A stretch of DNA of 64,000 bases from Arion vulgaris (Eukaryota > Mollusca > Gastropoda > Stylommatophora > Arionidae), in the NCBI GenBank assembly GCA_020796225.1, contig CM036761.1, positions 37,082,928 to 37,146,927 on the forward strand, in the 5' to 3' direction. Numbering within the stretch: position 1 is the first letter of the stretch; the number at the start of each line of letters is the position of its first letter. The position numbers and the translations under genes are program-made. Positions 10,458 through 22,825 of this stretch are shown here, piece after piece. Under the pieces are notes generated by a model. The model searched no databases and was not told the DNA's origin. It was given only the letters and a program-made list of their open reading frames with translations.

Positions 10458-10978
10458 GCATATACATGCTTAATCATTCTACAAGATATTGATAGTTATG
10501 CAAACTGATTATTCATTTAAGTAACTTGCTAATAATTTTTCTTATGCTGTACCTCTTGTGTCCATTTTTAATCTTTCAATTATTGATTTCAAATGTGTTA
10601 AATCATAGTATGCATGTAATTAACTAGACAGTGTATACATGCTTGATCATTCTACAAGATATTGATAGTTATGCAAACTGATTATTCATTTAAGTAACTT
10701 GCTAATAATTTTTCTTATGCTGCACCTCTTGTGTCCAGTTTTAATCATGCAATTATTAATTTCAAATGTGTTAAATCATAGTATACATGTAATTAACTAG
10801 ACAGCGTATACATGCTTGATCATTCTACAAGATATTGATAGTTATGCAAACTGATTATTCATTTAAGTAACTTGCTAATAATTTTTCTTATGCTGTACCT
10901 CTTGTGTCCAGTTTTAATCTTTCAATTATTGATTTCAAATGTGTTAAATCACAGTATAGTTGTAATTAACTAGATAGC
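10458..10978. repeat. 173-bp satellite, 3 copies
   Basis: Monomers are marked by tatacatgct at 10461, 10634 and 10807, exactly 173 bp apart. They are well over 90% alike by eye and AT-rich. Confidence 0.95.
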
Positions 10979-11054
10979 GTACAAATATTAGGGTCTTCCG
11001 TTGCTTCCCGTGGTGTTCACAAATTTCTATTCTCATCCTACAGTTGTAACAGTA

Positions 11055-11178
11055 ATGTTGACATCGTAGAACTGAATAATTGGGATGTTGACATCGTAGA
11101 ACTGAATAATTGGGATGTTGACATCGTATAACTGAATAATTGGGATGTTGACATCGTAGAACTGAATAATTGGGATGT
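11055..11178. repeat. 30-bp tandem repeat, 4 copies
   Basis: Units atgttgacatcgtagaactg + aataattggg at 11055, 11085, 11115 and 11145. Confidence 0.95.
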
Positions 11179-11390
11179 ATGCTCGAGATATCAATTTATA
11201 CAAAACTAAATGAACAATTGGTCTATATTTTGTAAATATTTAAATATTGCAACTAAGACTTTATTATTTTTTTGGTTCAAATCGGACTAGACCACATTGA
11301 AAGAACAATGCCATACAACAATACACGGAGTTAAAATGTCGAAAGCTTTCTACATCTCAAGTTCAAAACTTGATTGTATTTTCTTTTAAC

Positions 11391-12190
11391 AGAGAATAAG
11401 AAATTGCAAATTTGTTGAATGTCTCTTACAAGAGAATAAGAAATTGCAAATTTGTTGAATGTCTCTTACAAGAGAATAAGAAATTGCAAATTTGTTGAAT
11501 GTCTCTTACAAGAGAATAAGAAATTGCAAATTTGTTGAATGTCTCTTACAATAGAATGAGAAATTGCTTATTGGTGTCATCTTTCTTAGAAAAAAAAAGA
11601 GAAAATTGCAAGTTGGTGTTTGCTTTTGCCAAAATGCTCAGAAATTGCAAGTTGGGGGCGGGGGTGTTTTTTTCAAGATAGCGAGAAATTGCAAGTTGGT
11701 GTTTTATTTCTTTCAAGATAGCGACAAATTGCAAGTTCGGGTCTTGTTTCTTACAAAAGAATCATAAATTGCAAGTTCGGGTCTTGTTTCTTACAAAAGA
11801 ATTATAAATTGCAAGTTCGGGTCTTGTTTCTTACAAAAGAATCAGTAATTGCAAATTGATGTCTTGTTTCTTACACAAGAATAAGAAACTTTAAGTCTTG
11901 CACAAAAATAAATAATTGCAAGTTGATCTGTTTCTTACAAAATAAAAATAAAAATTAATATTTGAAAACTTGCGTCTTACACAGGATTAAGAAGTTACAA
12001 GTTGATGTATGTGTCCCAAAAAAATATAAGAAAATGTACGTTGTTATTTTATTTTTACACCCAAAAATAAGAAATTGCAAATCGGTTTCCCTTTCATTTC
12101 TTATAGAAGAGAATGAGAAATTTCAAGTTGCGTCATGTGTGTAAAACAGAAATAGAAAAATGAAAGTTGGTGTCTTGCCTCTTAGCGTCA
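11391..12190. repeat. 40-bp minisatellite grading into degenerate copies
   Basis: Four almost identical 40-bp units (agagaataagaaattgcaaa...) start at 11391, 11431, 11471 and 11511. From 11551 to about 12190 the same unit continues with growing substitution and length variation (gaaattgcaagttggtgt, tttcttacaaaagaat). The ORFs in this stretch are by-products. Confidence 0.9.
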
Positions 12191-12892
12191 TCCAAGAGAC
12201 TGCAAGATTCTTTTACAATATATATATGTATAGATATATAAGTGAATGTAACTCATTCAATCGTTACACCAGCATCTAAATTTGGATGGCGACAAAGGTT
12301 TCGTTAATTTCTCTTCTATTTGTGTCGTTCTGTAAATGGAAGATGGGGGTAAAAATATTTCATAAGCTCTTGGATTTTCAGCAATTTTTTCTGAGCGTGC
12401 CAAGTCACATAGCAATGGTATCTGACACTAGTTGACTTACGGGGACGTGATCGAGCTGTGAACTCAGTGCTGGTATTAAGAGCACTCTGGGACAGCCTCG
12501 GATTTGAAAAGCCATAGAAATTGTGACCGTAAGTGGAGCTGATCCCTGTGGTTTTAAGAAATGTAATGATGTTTATTTAAATCATTGCCTTCATTGATTG
12601 CTGGCGTTATTGAAACATGACCAAGGTGTACTGAGTTGCAATCTTGTGATGTGTTTGCCTGCATTAATGAGCCTTGTCTTGTTGAATGTTTGTCGAGTTC
12701 GGAGGTTAATCGTGGTTACACTGTCGTCAGTTCAAGTCGGTAACAGTGCTGAAAAATGCTATAATTAGAAAGTAAGATGGATGCAGAACGAATTTATAAG
12801 ACAAGTTTTACGTTTTTCTTGTTTACTTTTTTCTCCTAAAGTATTATGGAAAACTGTCGTTTTGTGCTCCAAGTCAAGTGTAAAAAAAGTTC
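12191..12892. other. Spacer, nothing recognised
   Basis: No feature could be supported. A short (ta)n run occurs near 12218-12240. Confidence 0.5.
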
Positions 12893-13132
12893 ATTGCATA
12901 TCCTTTACAGGACTTTGCTAATCAACCCCAGCTTTTTAACGTTGTTTTTTTATTTTTCTAGGCATTTTTACGTTCAGTAGTTTGCCATTGCTTTCTGAAC
13001 GGGTGGTGCCATCGTCCTTTGTAAAATTCAACGCGAAACAATTTGCAACCAAACTGCTCGCAACGTGATTCGAACTCAAAACGTCGGGGCTAATAGACCG
13101 AGTCACTATCCCCTAAGCCATAGACGTCGCCT
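12893..13132 (-). mobile_element. SINE-D, tRNA-derived
   Basis: The - strand has tggcttaggggatagtg (A-box-like) and gagttcgaatcac (B-box-like), then caatggcaaactactgaacg and a tail near ggatatgcaatgaa. Other copies are at 37.6 and 52.6 kb. Confidence 0.75.
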
Positions 13133-13672
13133 AAGACAAGTGTAACTTTTAATTATTTCGGACCCATTGTGTAGGATATCTAAATTATATTTCAGCTTCT
13201 CCATAGTCTGTTCTTAACGCATATAACATCAACAGATTCACTTATTCTTTTCGCCCTTGAAGGTCCTTTGATTGTGCTCAGTTGTGATTCATTCTTTCAG
13301 TTTCAGTTCTGTATTTCTCTAGTTGATTGTGAATCTCACTTTTCATTTAGCTAGTCGCTATCTCATTGTATTTCGTTAAGCCTGTCTCCAGGGTTAAACA
13401 TGCTGATCCATCTCCATCGTTCTTTGATGACGGTGTTCAAATTCGAATGCTGACACTGTGTAAGCAGTTCTGTTGAAATAGTTCTTGGCCTAAGTTTCGT
13501 AACAGTGATACGACATTGATAAGTTGAACATATTGTATATCATTCTCAAGTTTTCCGATCCGTTAAATACATGTGATAAGCATCACAGCTGCGTATATAT
13601 TAACCCTGGTACTGAAGCTTATAGACTAATTCATTCCGTTGAAGAGTCATGAATGCACTTCGTGCTTTATTC
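13133..13672. other. Spacer, nothing recognised
   Basis: Mixed-composition sequence with no ORF, repeat or exon that I can support. Confidence 0.5.
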
Positions 13673-13895
13673 AGTCTGCTATTAATATCAGATTCAGCTC
13701 CTCCTTCGTGACTGATAACCATCTCAGTTGCTATTAATATCAAATTCAGATCCTCTCGTGACTGATAACCATCTTAGTTGCTATTAGTATCATATTCAGC
13801 TCCTCCTAGTGACTGATAACCATCTCAGTCTGCTATTAATATCATATTCAGCTCCTCCTTCGTGACTGACAACCATCTCAGTTTCTTTTTTGCTC
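13673..13895. repeat. About 53-bp tandem repeat, 4 copies
   Basis: Units of the type tgctattaatatcagattca, then cgtgactgataaccatct, with small indels. Confidence 0.92.
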
Positions 13896-14069
13896 TAAAT
13901 TCTAGTCTTCTACTGTACGTTTGTGTGACATTCCGACCGGAAATAAACAACAACAGATTTCAAACAGAGAAATTAAAAATGGCTAATATTAAAGTGTAGT
14001 ACGTACTTGATTGCGGTCAAAAGGTGGGAACCTTCATTAAACATCAAATGGTAAAATAAAGCCACTTGC

Positions 14070-14225
14070 TTGTTGTTGTTGTTGTTGTTGTTGTTAGTGT
14101 TTGTTTGTCGTACGTTCTACTCGACCATTTTGATCACTCTAGTTGTGATACATAAACAGTCTTTGCCAAGAACGATTAGAACGTTGCGCCCCTGTTAACC
14201 CCCTACTATTATAGAACAGACGCAT
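14070..14225 (-). mobile_element. SINE-G 3' part and (TTG)n tail
   Basis: The - strand matches the element at 60.5-60.7 kb: cgttcttggcaaagactgtt, tatcacaa, gatcaaaatggtcgag, then a (caa)n tail. The 3' half resembles the end of SINE-B. Confidence 0.7.
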
Positions 14226-15213
14226 TCGAAACAAAAGTTTTCGGCCTATAAAACCACTTAAACAAACTCCGAGCGCTCTCATTCGAAGGAAAGTTGACGC
14301 TGGGAGTTTAAAACATTTTCACTTTCACTAGACTGGGTCCACCCGCTGTGGCACTTTCGGGTCGGATCCTATAAAAAAAATAGATGAGTTGATTCATAGC
14401 AACAAGATGAGGAGCTGTAAAAACAGATCAAATTATTTTTTTAAATATAATTAACAGAGGACAATAAGAGAATTGGAAGTGAAACACCAAGAAATGAATA
14501 GACAGCAATCTATCGGAGTGTACCATCAGAGCAAGGAAAAGAATTTTAAATTCATACACTGCAACCAAAATTTATATTTAGAGACTGCACACATTTCTAT
14601 GGGGAGACTGCACACATTTCTTTGTGGAGACTGCAAAGGCTATGCTGATGAATAACAAAATAATTTCCCACATATTTTCTCTAGTATTCGTTACTTTCAT
14701 TCGATCTATTCCGAGTCCCTTCTTTTCCTCTTTGCTGATGAGTTTCGGCCTCCTCTGCAGATGAAGACATATGCATGCACGTGTAGCCAGCCAAATCAAC
14801 ACTTGAACTCAAAATAACGTTTGTGTATTTAAACACTAAACATTTTGACATTAAACAAACCTCAATAAATCGTGGCTATATAATAAAACTATAGTGCTTC
14901 ATGCCACCAAAATATCTCATACTTGTCTATTGATTTATTATTCATGAAAATCGGAGCGTGCCTTTTGATCCTTGTTTTTCATCTTCTGAGTTCCGCGCTC
15001 GGTTTCTGGAAGCCGTCTTTGATTCGGCGGCGCGGTAAGAAGATGACGTCAGATGTTTCTCTTGTTAATGAAAAATAAAGATTCTGGGAAAAAGGAAGAA
15101 ATATTAGCAATACTGGTTCGTAAATTGTCAACATTTGTGATAGGAAAGACGACATTCTGTTGAATATCTTGTGGTATATTTCTGCATTAAAATATATTTT
15201 TGAAAACGTTTTA
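14226..15213. other. Spacer, nothing recognised
   Basis: Includes a short direct duplication (ggagactgcacacatttct, near 14579-14624). The modest ORFs here have no recognisable protein features. Confidence 0.5.
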
Positions 15214-15466
15214 TTCTTCTTCAAACGCTCCAAATCGACCACTTGTTAACCACTCTGTGTGATTTGTATATGATCTGAGCCTAAGATCGATTGTACGTTA
15301 TGCCAGTTATGCGCCTACAAGTAGGGCATCACATTCGATTTCTGCGATGCTTTTTATTTACTAGGGTAGCTATCCTAGGTTCTACATCAGTCGCCTCTTA
15401 CGACATGCCTTGTAGGTCGCAGTGGTACTGCTCTTTGCTTCCCTTGCGAACACCGGCACCACAATC
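15214..15466 (-). mobile_element. SINE-A, near full length
   Basis: The - strand carries the whole order: tgccggtgttcgcaagggaa head, gcatgtcgtaagaggcgact core, tagtaaataaaaagcatcgc middle and gaagaagaa-type tail. Confidence 0.88.
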
Positions 15467-15713
15467 AATACGATAGCATGATGAGACTGCAGTGACAGAA
15501 TGCCAAGCATATATCTCATCTTCACCATGGGAGAATCTCTTGTGCCGTCATAGGCCATAAACATGTCTTCGTTCTGAAAAAGGGTCTACTCGCTCACATT
15601 GTGATTTTGATCACGTGAGGATGTCAAGTTCGTAATCTACCACATATATAACTAGTTGATGAAACAGAAGAACAATTAGTCACTGCTTGGAGTGTACAAC
15701 AACCAGTGGCGGC

Positions 15714-15868
15714 TCGTCATTAAGGACAACTGGGGCCGGGCCCCACCAAAATAATATGTAACGTGTATTTATTATTTTATAAATTAAAACATAACAACCC
15801 AAAACTATGATTTTTCCGGAAAATGTATGTCTGACCCCACCAACAAAGATTATCACGAGCCACCACTG
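15714..15868. mobile_element. hAT-type MITE M1
   Basis: The inverted termini cagtggcggctcgt and acgagccaccactg bound a 155-bp AT-rich body. Flanks are acaacaac and acaacaat, 8-bp TSDs differing at one base, as hAT elements make. It is non-coding. Relatives are at 41.8, 46.9 and 61.7 kb. Confidence 0.9.
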
Positions 15869-15876
15869 ACAACAAT

Positions 15877-16559
15877 CATAATCCTGAGAACTGCAAGACA
15901 CGCATATAACGCTGACTTATTAGCTCAAAATGATGTTTAAAAGATAGACTGCATGTAAGGGTTATCCGAATATAGCATAGCATATCACGACGTTCATTAG
16001 CCTTCTCATCAAAGATGAGTCAAGGTAGGTTAGACCTGTCTATGGAATTATTATAAGTGCACTACAACATACATGCCCTCTCAGGGTTAATATGAGAGCG
16101 AGACTACATGCACAAACGTTAAATGATTAGCAACGCTCTTGAATGCCTTGAGAAATTTCTTGTTTGTCTAGTCTAGTACTATACATTTAGATGTCATATA
16201 CAAAACAAAATCAATGTCTGGCTCAGCCTGGTTGACTACATTTTGGCTTCATTTGCTGTGTAGATGCTGAACAACTCGTGTTTTGGTGGAATTACCCTGT
16301 GATAGTCCCGGAAATACTCGTACATGCTCTAAAGTCCATATTACTACCCTAATACCAACGTTCTTACCCCCTCCCACCCCACCTCCCTTCCTCCTCCCAA
16401 AGAGGGAGCTTTGTTCCCGAGTCAAGAATTGATCGTGCAGTAAACCAGTGGATACCCTCACACTGCAAGCTCAAGAGAAATGAAGATTTTGACAGACTGG
16501 CTAAAAAGTGAACAGGAATACCTCAAGATGACAATCTGGTCAGCTATGAAGAAACAAAA
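15877..16559. other. Spacer, nothing recognised
   Basis: Contains a C-rich stretch near 16370-16400 but no supportable feature. Confidence 0.5.
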
Positions 16560-16935
16560 ACCATTGCCAACGGGCACTGCAGCGCAAAGTGGGAGAAAAA
16601 ACACCCAAAACACAACAAGAATGATGGATATTACCAACTGTCCAGAAAGGACCAAACTGCTATACTTCGCCTCCGGACGGGTCACAACAGAATGAGACAC
16701 CACATGTACACTAAATTCAAGATAGGCACCAACGACATGTGCTCCTGTGACTTGGCGAGTATGACAACAAAGCATATCTTCAGAACTGCCCTCAGTATGC
16801 AGACCTGAGAAGAAAGAGGTGACCTACTTACACCAGCGCCAAGACAAACTGTATGGTGTTGTTGACAATCTGAGGCAAATGGAGGCCTTTATTTGAGAAT
16901 TCGAAATCCCAATCTAGTGAGAACGCAGAAGAAGA
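16560..16935 (+). mobile_element. LINE 3' stub with C-terminal zinc motif
   Basis: Across frames the + strand reads YYQLSRKDQTA, LRTGHNRMRHHMYTKFKIGT and NDMCSCDLASMTTKHIF. This corresponds to the RLRTGH...H...C.C....T..H tail that follows RNase H in several LINE clades. It is related to LINE-n at 3.2 and 31.1 kb and ends in a gaagaagaagaa tail. Confidence 0.75.
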
Positions 16936-17061
16936 AGAACTTTGTTACACGCGTCATCTAAAGCCAATTACATTAGCAGCAGTCTTCACAAGCAGACGTT
17001 CCAATATGTTTTCCAAGTTTCTGATAGTCTCTTTAGATTAGTGTGTATTGATACTAGAATC

Positions 17062-17312
17062 ACCCGAGTGGTTACCGGGGCCCAAATTTGGGGAGTATAG
17101 AATAGAACCACTTTTACCTGCCACGCATGTTGTTAGAGGCGACTAAGGAGGTTTGGCTGAAATCGGATGCACATGTCCTAAACGTGTAGAAGTCTATGAG
17201 TTTAGGGGCCTACCAAACTAATGTGCAACGTATACACGTTCTTGACAAAGATCAAACATATCACAAAGAGTGATTAAAATTGGTTGTAAACAACGAACAC
17301 AAAGAAGAAGAA
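17062..17312 (+). mobile_element. SINE-B, full length with perfect TSD
   Basis: A 251-bp element starting acccgagtggttaccggggc, with a gcatgttgttagaggcgact core and an aagaagaag end. It is flanked by the 12-bp direct repeat gatactagaatc at 17050-17061 and 17313-17324. Confidence 0.95.
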
Positions 17313-17324
17313 GATACTAGAATC

Positions 17325-18469
17325 TCAATATGTACATTTTGAGCATGAATTCGTATAAATGTGTAGTATCCATCATAAATATATAATAACACTTATCTGT
17401 AATATGTGACCACTGCTTCTTCAATGCCCCTCAAATCTTTAAACGAAGCACACGAAACAAATTAACTTTATTTGTTATTTATGGTAAAGCATTTGTAAAC
17501 GCCCAGAATTTGTGAGTTTATCCCGGTTGTCAATCGGTCCATTAGATTCTTCAGCTCGCTCATTTCTTGTTCATGTTCAAATACGCTGCTCACGAGATTT
17601 GGATTTCAGAGTTAGTTGTGTTAGCTACTTGAAGTAATCGATATTATCTTAACTTGAGCACTGATCTCTAAGATTCAGCATCAGATCATTATTTTCTACA
17701 TTGAATGATAGACAAAATAATTGAGAATAATTATTTTAAAATGGTGATACCAAGCTATATTTACACCGGACCATGCAAATAAGTGCATAAAATGTGAACA
17801 ATTTTTACAACGACTCTGTACTATGACATGATCTGAATGTACGAAACAGAATGAAGATAGAAGACAGAGCGACTATAAAAATAAATAATTGCATTCTGAG
17901 TTTACTAAAATAATGTACAGTTGAATTCGTCTTCGGTGGTAGCAAATAGTTCTGCAGTTAGATCAGGATTGATTCAAGAGAGGTATACTATTTTCAAAAC
18001 AAGATGCCCCACCCGTTGAATAAATAACTCTCACAGATGGGTGCCTTCGTTATGTACACTGTGTAAACATCTGTCGTGTTTACTATCCTGTTATCTTATG
18101 GTTTATCAGGAAAATATGGCCACCTACAGGCAGGCCGAACCAACGCAGGCTTTTGTAGATAGCAACATTACACAGCTAAGTATCAAAGTGTATATATCAA
18201 CTACAGCAGTTCAGACAGAACAATGACATTTTTATGGCAATTCCATCAGGCTGTTGTTAAGTGATAAGATTTTGTTGACATTTATCCTAGGGTGGTCAGG
18301 ACAGTTTTTAACATGTGACGAACCAGTTTCCAACAGTTCAGTTGATAATCAGATGTCAAATTTCCATTTTTCAGTATAAAAATAATAAGGGCAACCAGTG
18401 GAAGTTTTCTGAATTCTCCACAAGGAGTTAATTCCTATTTTTCATGTTGTATGGACAATGCAGAACACA
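17325..18469. other. Spacer, nothing recognised
   Basis: About 1.1 kb without an ORF, repeat or RNA that I can support. Confidence 0.5.
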
Positions 18470-18655
18470 TTGTAACAACCGGTAAAATCGAGGGGAGACG
18501 AGACAGAGGAAGACAGAGAGAGAAAATTTTGAATAGCCTGACTTCATGGCACGGAAGAGCGTCAACATATGAGATGATAGCAAACACCAGAGACAGAGAT
18601 GTGTGGATATCCTTGATCGCCTAAACCAGACGACACCTGATGATGATGATGATGG
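18470..18655 (+). mobile_element. LINE-i 3' ORF stub
   Basis: An open frame reads GKIEGRRDRGRQREKILNSL, TSWHGRASTYEMIANTRDRD and VWISLIA then stop, followed by a (gat)n tail. This is the conserved end of a LINE ORF2, here only 5'-truncated. Confidence 0.85.
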
Positions 18656-18789
18656 ACAATGCGCTATGTTTTAGATGGAAAGAAACATGCCTCTGCTTAA
18701 AGAATTTTTATTCTCTATAAAACAAAATGAACTTCTATGTTTCCCTGCACACTGAATTTTCCAGAAATTGTCTCCTTCTAAGTTATTCA

Positions 18790-19110
18790 ACTGACATTTT
18801 CCAGTAGTTGAATGGGACAAAATTCATAAATGAAGAAATCAGAAGAAGACTGGATGTGAAACCAGTCATGCAATTCAGAAAACAACAACAGATTAAATGG
18901 TTTGGACACCTGACAAGAACACCATGGTATCGTCTACCACAGAGAGCCACAAAGAAAAAGTATAACGAGTACAGAGCAAGAGAAAAACCACACAAAAGAT
19001 GGAATGATTGTATCAATAACAGCTTTAAGAAAATGAATACCAGCTTACAATGTGCATTAGAACATGCACACACAAGATCACTATATCCACACCCCTCCTC
19101 CCCAATAGTT
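18790..19110 (+). mobile_element. LINE-j 3' ORF stub
   Basis: An open frame of 102 codons (18808-19116) contains NEEIRRRLDVKPVMQF, QIKWFGHLTRTPWYRLPQRA and HKRWNDCI, the post-RT tail of a LINE. It starts without an N-terminal RT domain, so it is a truncated insertion and not a gene. Confidence 0.8.
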
Positions 19111-19149
19111 CTATAAAGAAGTAAATGGTGGAAGGAAGCATGGACATTC

Positions 19150-19530
19150 AGCAAATCAGTTGGAAAGTATATGTGCTTTTGAATATGTTATGTATGTTAC
19201 AGAAGAGTCATCCGTATACCTTGAACAGAAAATAGCAAATATATATATCCAAAAAGAACTCAAAATCAAAGAAAATTGGCTTATGCTACAAATAAAAATG
19301 AGAAAATTGAAGTGTTTTGGTTATATAAAAGACACGATTGATTAGAAAAGACCTTTATGGAAGAATAAATCTCGGCAAAGATGAGAAGAGGAAGATCATG
19401 GAGAAGATGGATTCAGGATGTAACTAATGATTTGTGCATAACAGTTTCAGAGACCTATGAGAGAGAAATCACGAAAGACTTTGGGTGACTAAGTTCTACT
19501 CAGGACAAACTTTCTATTGACTGAAATCGA
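19150..19530 (+). mobile_element. LINE-e 3' ORF stub
   Basis: Reads SICAFEYVMYVTEESSVYLE, IQKELKIKENWLMLQ, MRKLKCFGYIKDTID, then RRGRSWRRWIQDVTNDLC in another frame. It is the same group as 46.7-47.3 kb and probably the window's right end. Confidence 0.8.
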
Positions 19531-19866
19531 GTTCATATGGTAACTACCTGAATATTTTGGCATCTATTGTATCAAGACCTTTTCTTTCTGTAGTAGAGAA
19601 TAATAACATGTACTTTATTCTCAATTTGTGTTGCTTTCACAAATGTATTCCATGTTGAAAACAAAGAAAAACATTCACAAGTTGATCAATTAAAATGAAA
19701 GACTGAACAGATGACGAAATATGTATAGGCCGATTTCAGTCCATAGAGCTTTGCCGCTGGGTAAGTAGTTGACTCGACTTTTGACTATGAAGTCCGATGC
19801 AGGAGTGACAGTCACTGTTACAATAGTTTGTTAGTTTGTTCCTTTCGTGCATAAGGCAGAGGTTTT
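19531..19866. other. Spacer, nothing recognised
   Basis: No supported feature. Confidence 0.5.
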
Positions 19867-19878
19867 AGATCTCCATGT

Positions 19879-20136
19879 CGCCCGAGTGGATACCGGGCCC
19901 AAATTTGGGGTGTAAAGAATAGAACCACTGCTACCTAACACGCATGTCGTAAGAGGCGACTAAGGAGGTTTGGCTGAAATCGGATGCACATGTCCTAAAC
20001 GTGTAGAAGTCTATGCGTTTAGGGGCCTACCAAACCAATGTGCAACGTATACACGTTCTTGGCAAAGATCAAACATATCACAAAGAGTGATTAAAATTGG
20101 TTGTAAAAGAATGAACGTGAAGAAGAAAGAAGAATA
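19879..20136 (+). mobile_element. SINE-B, full length with TSD
   Basis: cgcccgagtggataccgggc head, gcatgtcgtaagaggcgact core and a gaagaagaaagaagaat end. TSDs agatctccatgt (19867-19878) and agatatccatgt (20137-20148) differ at one base. Confidence 0.93.
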
Positions 20137-20148
20137 AGATATCCATGT

Positions 20149-21082
20149 GATGCGGTTCGTTGCTAGCAGTTAGAGATCTTGTATGGTTTTACATCCCAAT
20201 AGCTTACTTTCTTGTAGGATTGTTCTTCGAAAGGCTGAATATGACAACAATATTACACCGACTGTTACAATACTCACACCTAAATGTATCACTCCACCAT
20301 GTTAACGAATCAAGTACATTTGGAGCGAGAGACGAGCACCGTGCCTCTACGCCTCAAAAACCCCTAAAGAATAGTGTCGGCTTTAGTCAGTGTACTAGCG
20401 CAGGTTAGGTTAGGGTGCTGGGTAAATACGACATTTGTTGTCGTTATTTTTCGAACCCCCATTAATTATTGGATTATTTCGCCCTTTTTTCCTGTTTTGC
20501 ATGGCGGGCGGGGGAGGGTTGGGGAAAGTACCTGCCTTTCTTAAAGACCCACGAACCTCCAACAACTCTAGGCTTGTAACCTCCAACAACTCTAGGCGTG
20601 TAGTGTTATACTTAGGGTCTGGAGACTCTTAAGTAGGTAGAGTCTAATGTTGGATATAAAAGAAGGGATATAGTACCTTTCTTGACAAATAATTATTCAT
20701 AACTTAATACAGTAACGTTAGTACAGACCATTGCTAATTTCTTACACAACCACGTCTTAACGTATTTCTATCAGTCATTTATCTTAAGACATATACACCA
20801 AAAGTATTTCCAGACAACAAAACCCCAGGTTCTACGTTCTATCATTTCATTTATCCATTAGAATGGCATTTAGTCATGTGCATGTGGACAGGCACATTAG
20901 ATTGCAGATCACATACTTCGAGACTGCCCCGAATATGATATACGCAGGCAAACTCACTGGCCTAGAGAAACAACACCGGAAATAAAACTACATAGGCCTC
21001 TGTGTGAGCTACAAAAGGCAGTCAACATTATACAAGAGACAACGTTGAATATATAGATAATATTTCAAGTGAAATTTAGGGC
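20149..21082. other. Spacer, short duplication only
   Basis: Contains a duplicated cctccaacaactctaggc at about 20556-20600 and a G-rich patch near 20505-20520. Nothing else could be supported. Confidence 0.5.
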
Positions 21083-21785
21083 ACTCACGAGAAACACCAA
21101 GACACAAGTATATAAGGCTTGTGTTCTCAGCACTCTGCTGTATGATAGTGAGACATGGACCACATATGCTAGACAAGAACATCGCCTCAACACCTTCCGC
21201 ATGCGCTGTCTCAGGTGAATATACAACATCCGATGGCAAGACTACATCTCCAATATAAAAGTCCTGGACAGTGCTGGCATTCCAAACATGTACACCTTGA
21301 TGGCTGAGATATCTGAGATGGCTGGGACACGTGTGCCGTATGAGTGATCATAGAATCCCAAAGAACATTCTATATGGTCAACTCGCATCTGGTGCTAGAC
21401 GGCATGGGCGTCCATTATTACGCTTCATTGACACCTGCAAGCGTGATCTAACTTCATGCGGCATAGACAAAGAACACTGGGAGCGGCTGGCCAAAGACAG
21501 GCAAGCATGGCGATCGGCAGTAATGGGCGGCTCAAAAAGAAAAGAAGACAATGTCACATGTGGAGGCAAAAGAGAGCGCAGAGGACAGAGAGAACATCCT
21601 ATGTATCAGCTCCAGTTTCCAGTTTTACCTGCAGCAACTGTGACAAGGAGTGCCACTTCAGAATAGGCCATTACAGCCACAAGAAACGTTGTGATTCAGC
21701 GCAGAACATACTACGTGACGCAAGACCTATTGTCTCCTGAGACAAAGGTCAATAATGATGGTTTCAAGCGAACGAAAGGAAGGAA
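21083..21785 (+). mobile_element. LINE-f 3' third with C-terminal zinc finger
   Basis: The longest LINE remnant in the window. Frames in order give TRNTKTQVYKACVLSTLLYD, SETWTTYARQEHRLNTFRMR, DYISNIKVLDSAGIPNMYTL, CRMSDHRIPKNILYGQLASG and IDTCKRDLTSCGID, then in another frame FTCSNCDKECHFRIGHYSHK, a C2H2-like finger typical of the end of this ORF2. At least two frameshifts and a stop break it. The RT catalytic core lies further 5' and is absent. Confidence 0.88.
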
Positions 21786-21789
21786 GGAT

Positions 21790-22235
21790 TTACACATTTA
21801 TTAGTCTCCGCTCCACGTGAAGCATATGATCTTAAAAGTATGTCCTTCGCCGTTCTTGGTGCTGACTGTTGTCTATATAGCTTTCCAGGATAGTCCAACA
21901 TCCTTCAGTTGCTCAAGAGGACTCCATCTCCAGTTATTTTTAGGACGTCTCATTTTCCGCTTTCATTGTGGACTCCACTAAAGTGTGTATCTATTGAAAC
22001 TTGACCGTGTCTTCCCTGGGTATGCCCGACACATTCACTATTTTCTCCTCTTAACCTGTGTCTTTATTATATATTCTATGCAAGAACTAATAGCAGTTCC
22101 ACATCACACATTCAAGTTATTGGTTATATGATGGTGTACCTTCACTTAATCTAATATGTTTTACGACTTTGAAAATCTTCGTCTGACGAAGCTATTTACT
22201 TATAGAATGTATATTTTGTCAGCTGAATTTATATT
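21790..22235. other. Spacer, possibly decayed LINE sequence
   Basis: Weak resemblance to other LINE tails around 21790-22040, too decayed to assign. Nothing else is seen. Confidence 0.4.
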
Positions 22236-22405
22236 ACGTTGTGTCAGTTATGCGCCTACAAGTAGGCCAGCACATGCAATTTCTGCAATGCTTTTAATTT
22301 ACTAGAGTAGTTTCCCTAGGTCCTACATTAGTCACCTCATTCGACATGCCTTGTAGGTCGCAATGGTACGATTCTTGGCTTTCTTTGCGGGCTCCGGAAC
22401 CATAC
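22236..22405 (-). mobile_element. SINE-A, tail-truncated
   Basis: The - strand shows the ggagcccgcaaagaaag head, the catgtcgaatgaggtgact core and the middle ataagttgcagaaatt-like segment. Confidence 0.75.
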
Positions 22406-22409
22406 AGAC

Positions 22410-22540
22410 GCTCCGTGTTTTGTGCAATATTCTCGACAGGTGGCGTGCCATTTCTGCGGAGAAGGACTGAGACATATGAGGTAAAACCCGATGCAATGAA
22501 GTCAACCCGACTTCGCAGCCTTTTAGTTTCTCATCTCTTG
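22410..22540 (+). mobile_element. SINE-T 3' fragment
   Basis: ttttgtgcaatattctcgac, ggtggcgtgccatttctgcg and gcaatgaagtcaacccgact match the body of the 4.77-kb SINE-T. The tRNA head is lost. It abuts a SINE-A fragment. Confidence 0.8.
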
Positions 22541-22825
22541 CTATGTCGTCCATTCTCTCTATCTCTTCATCTTCCTCCGTCACACAATCTCAAACACTGT
22601 AAACAACTCCTTGTGACATCGATCACTAATGCTAATCAGATATACAATCCCTTATTAGTAAACCTATATCTCCCTAGTCATGGCTTCTCCTTGCGACTCG
22701 AATATTCTCAAGTAACACCAGTAACTCCAAACCGTCTAGTCTTTTCAGATGATTGAGAAGCGCTCAGATTTTTATTCCCTTTTTTATTCTTCATTGATTA
22801 ATAGATATTTCTATAAACTGTTGGG

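Noticed and set aside
11391..12190. CRISPR-like regular repeats
   Set aside because: Units are contiguous tandem copies with no unique spacers, in a eukaryotic context.
21378..21569. - strand ORF of 63 codons
   Set aside because: Antisense to LINE-f.
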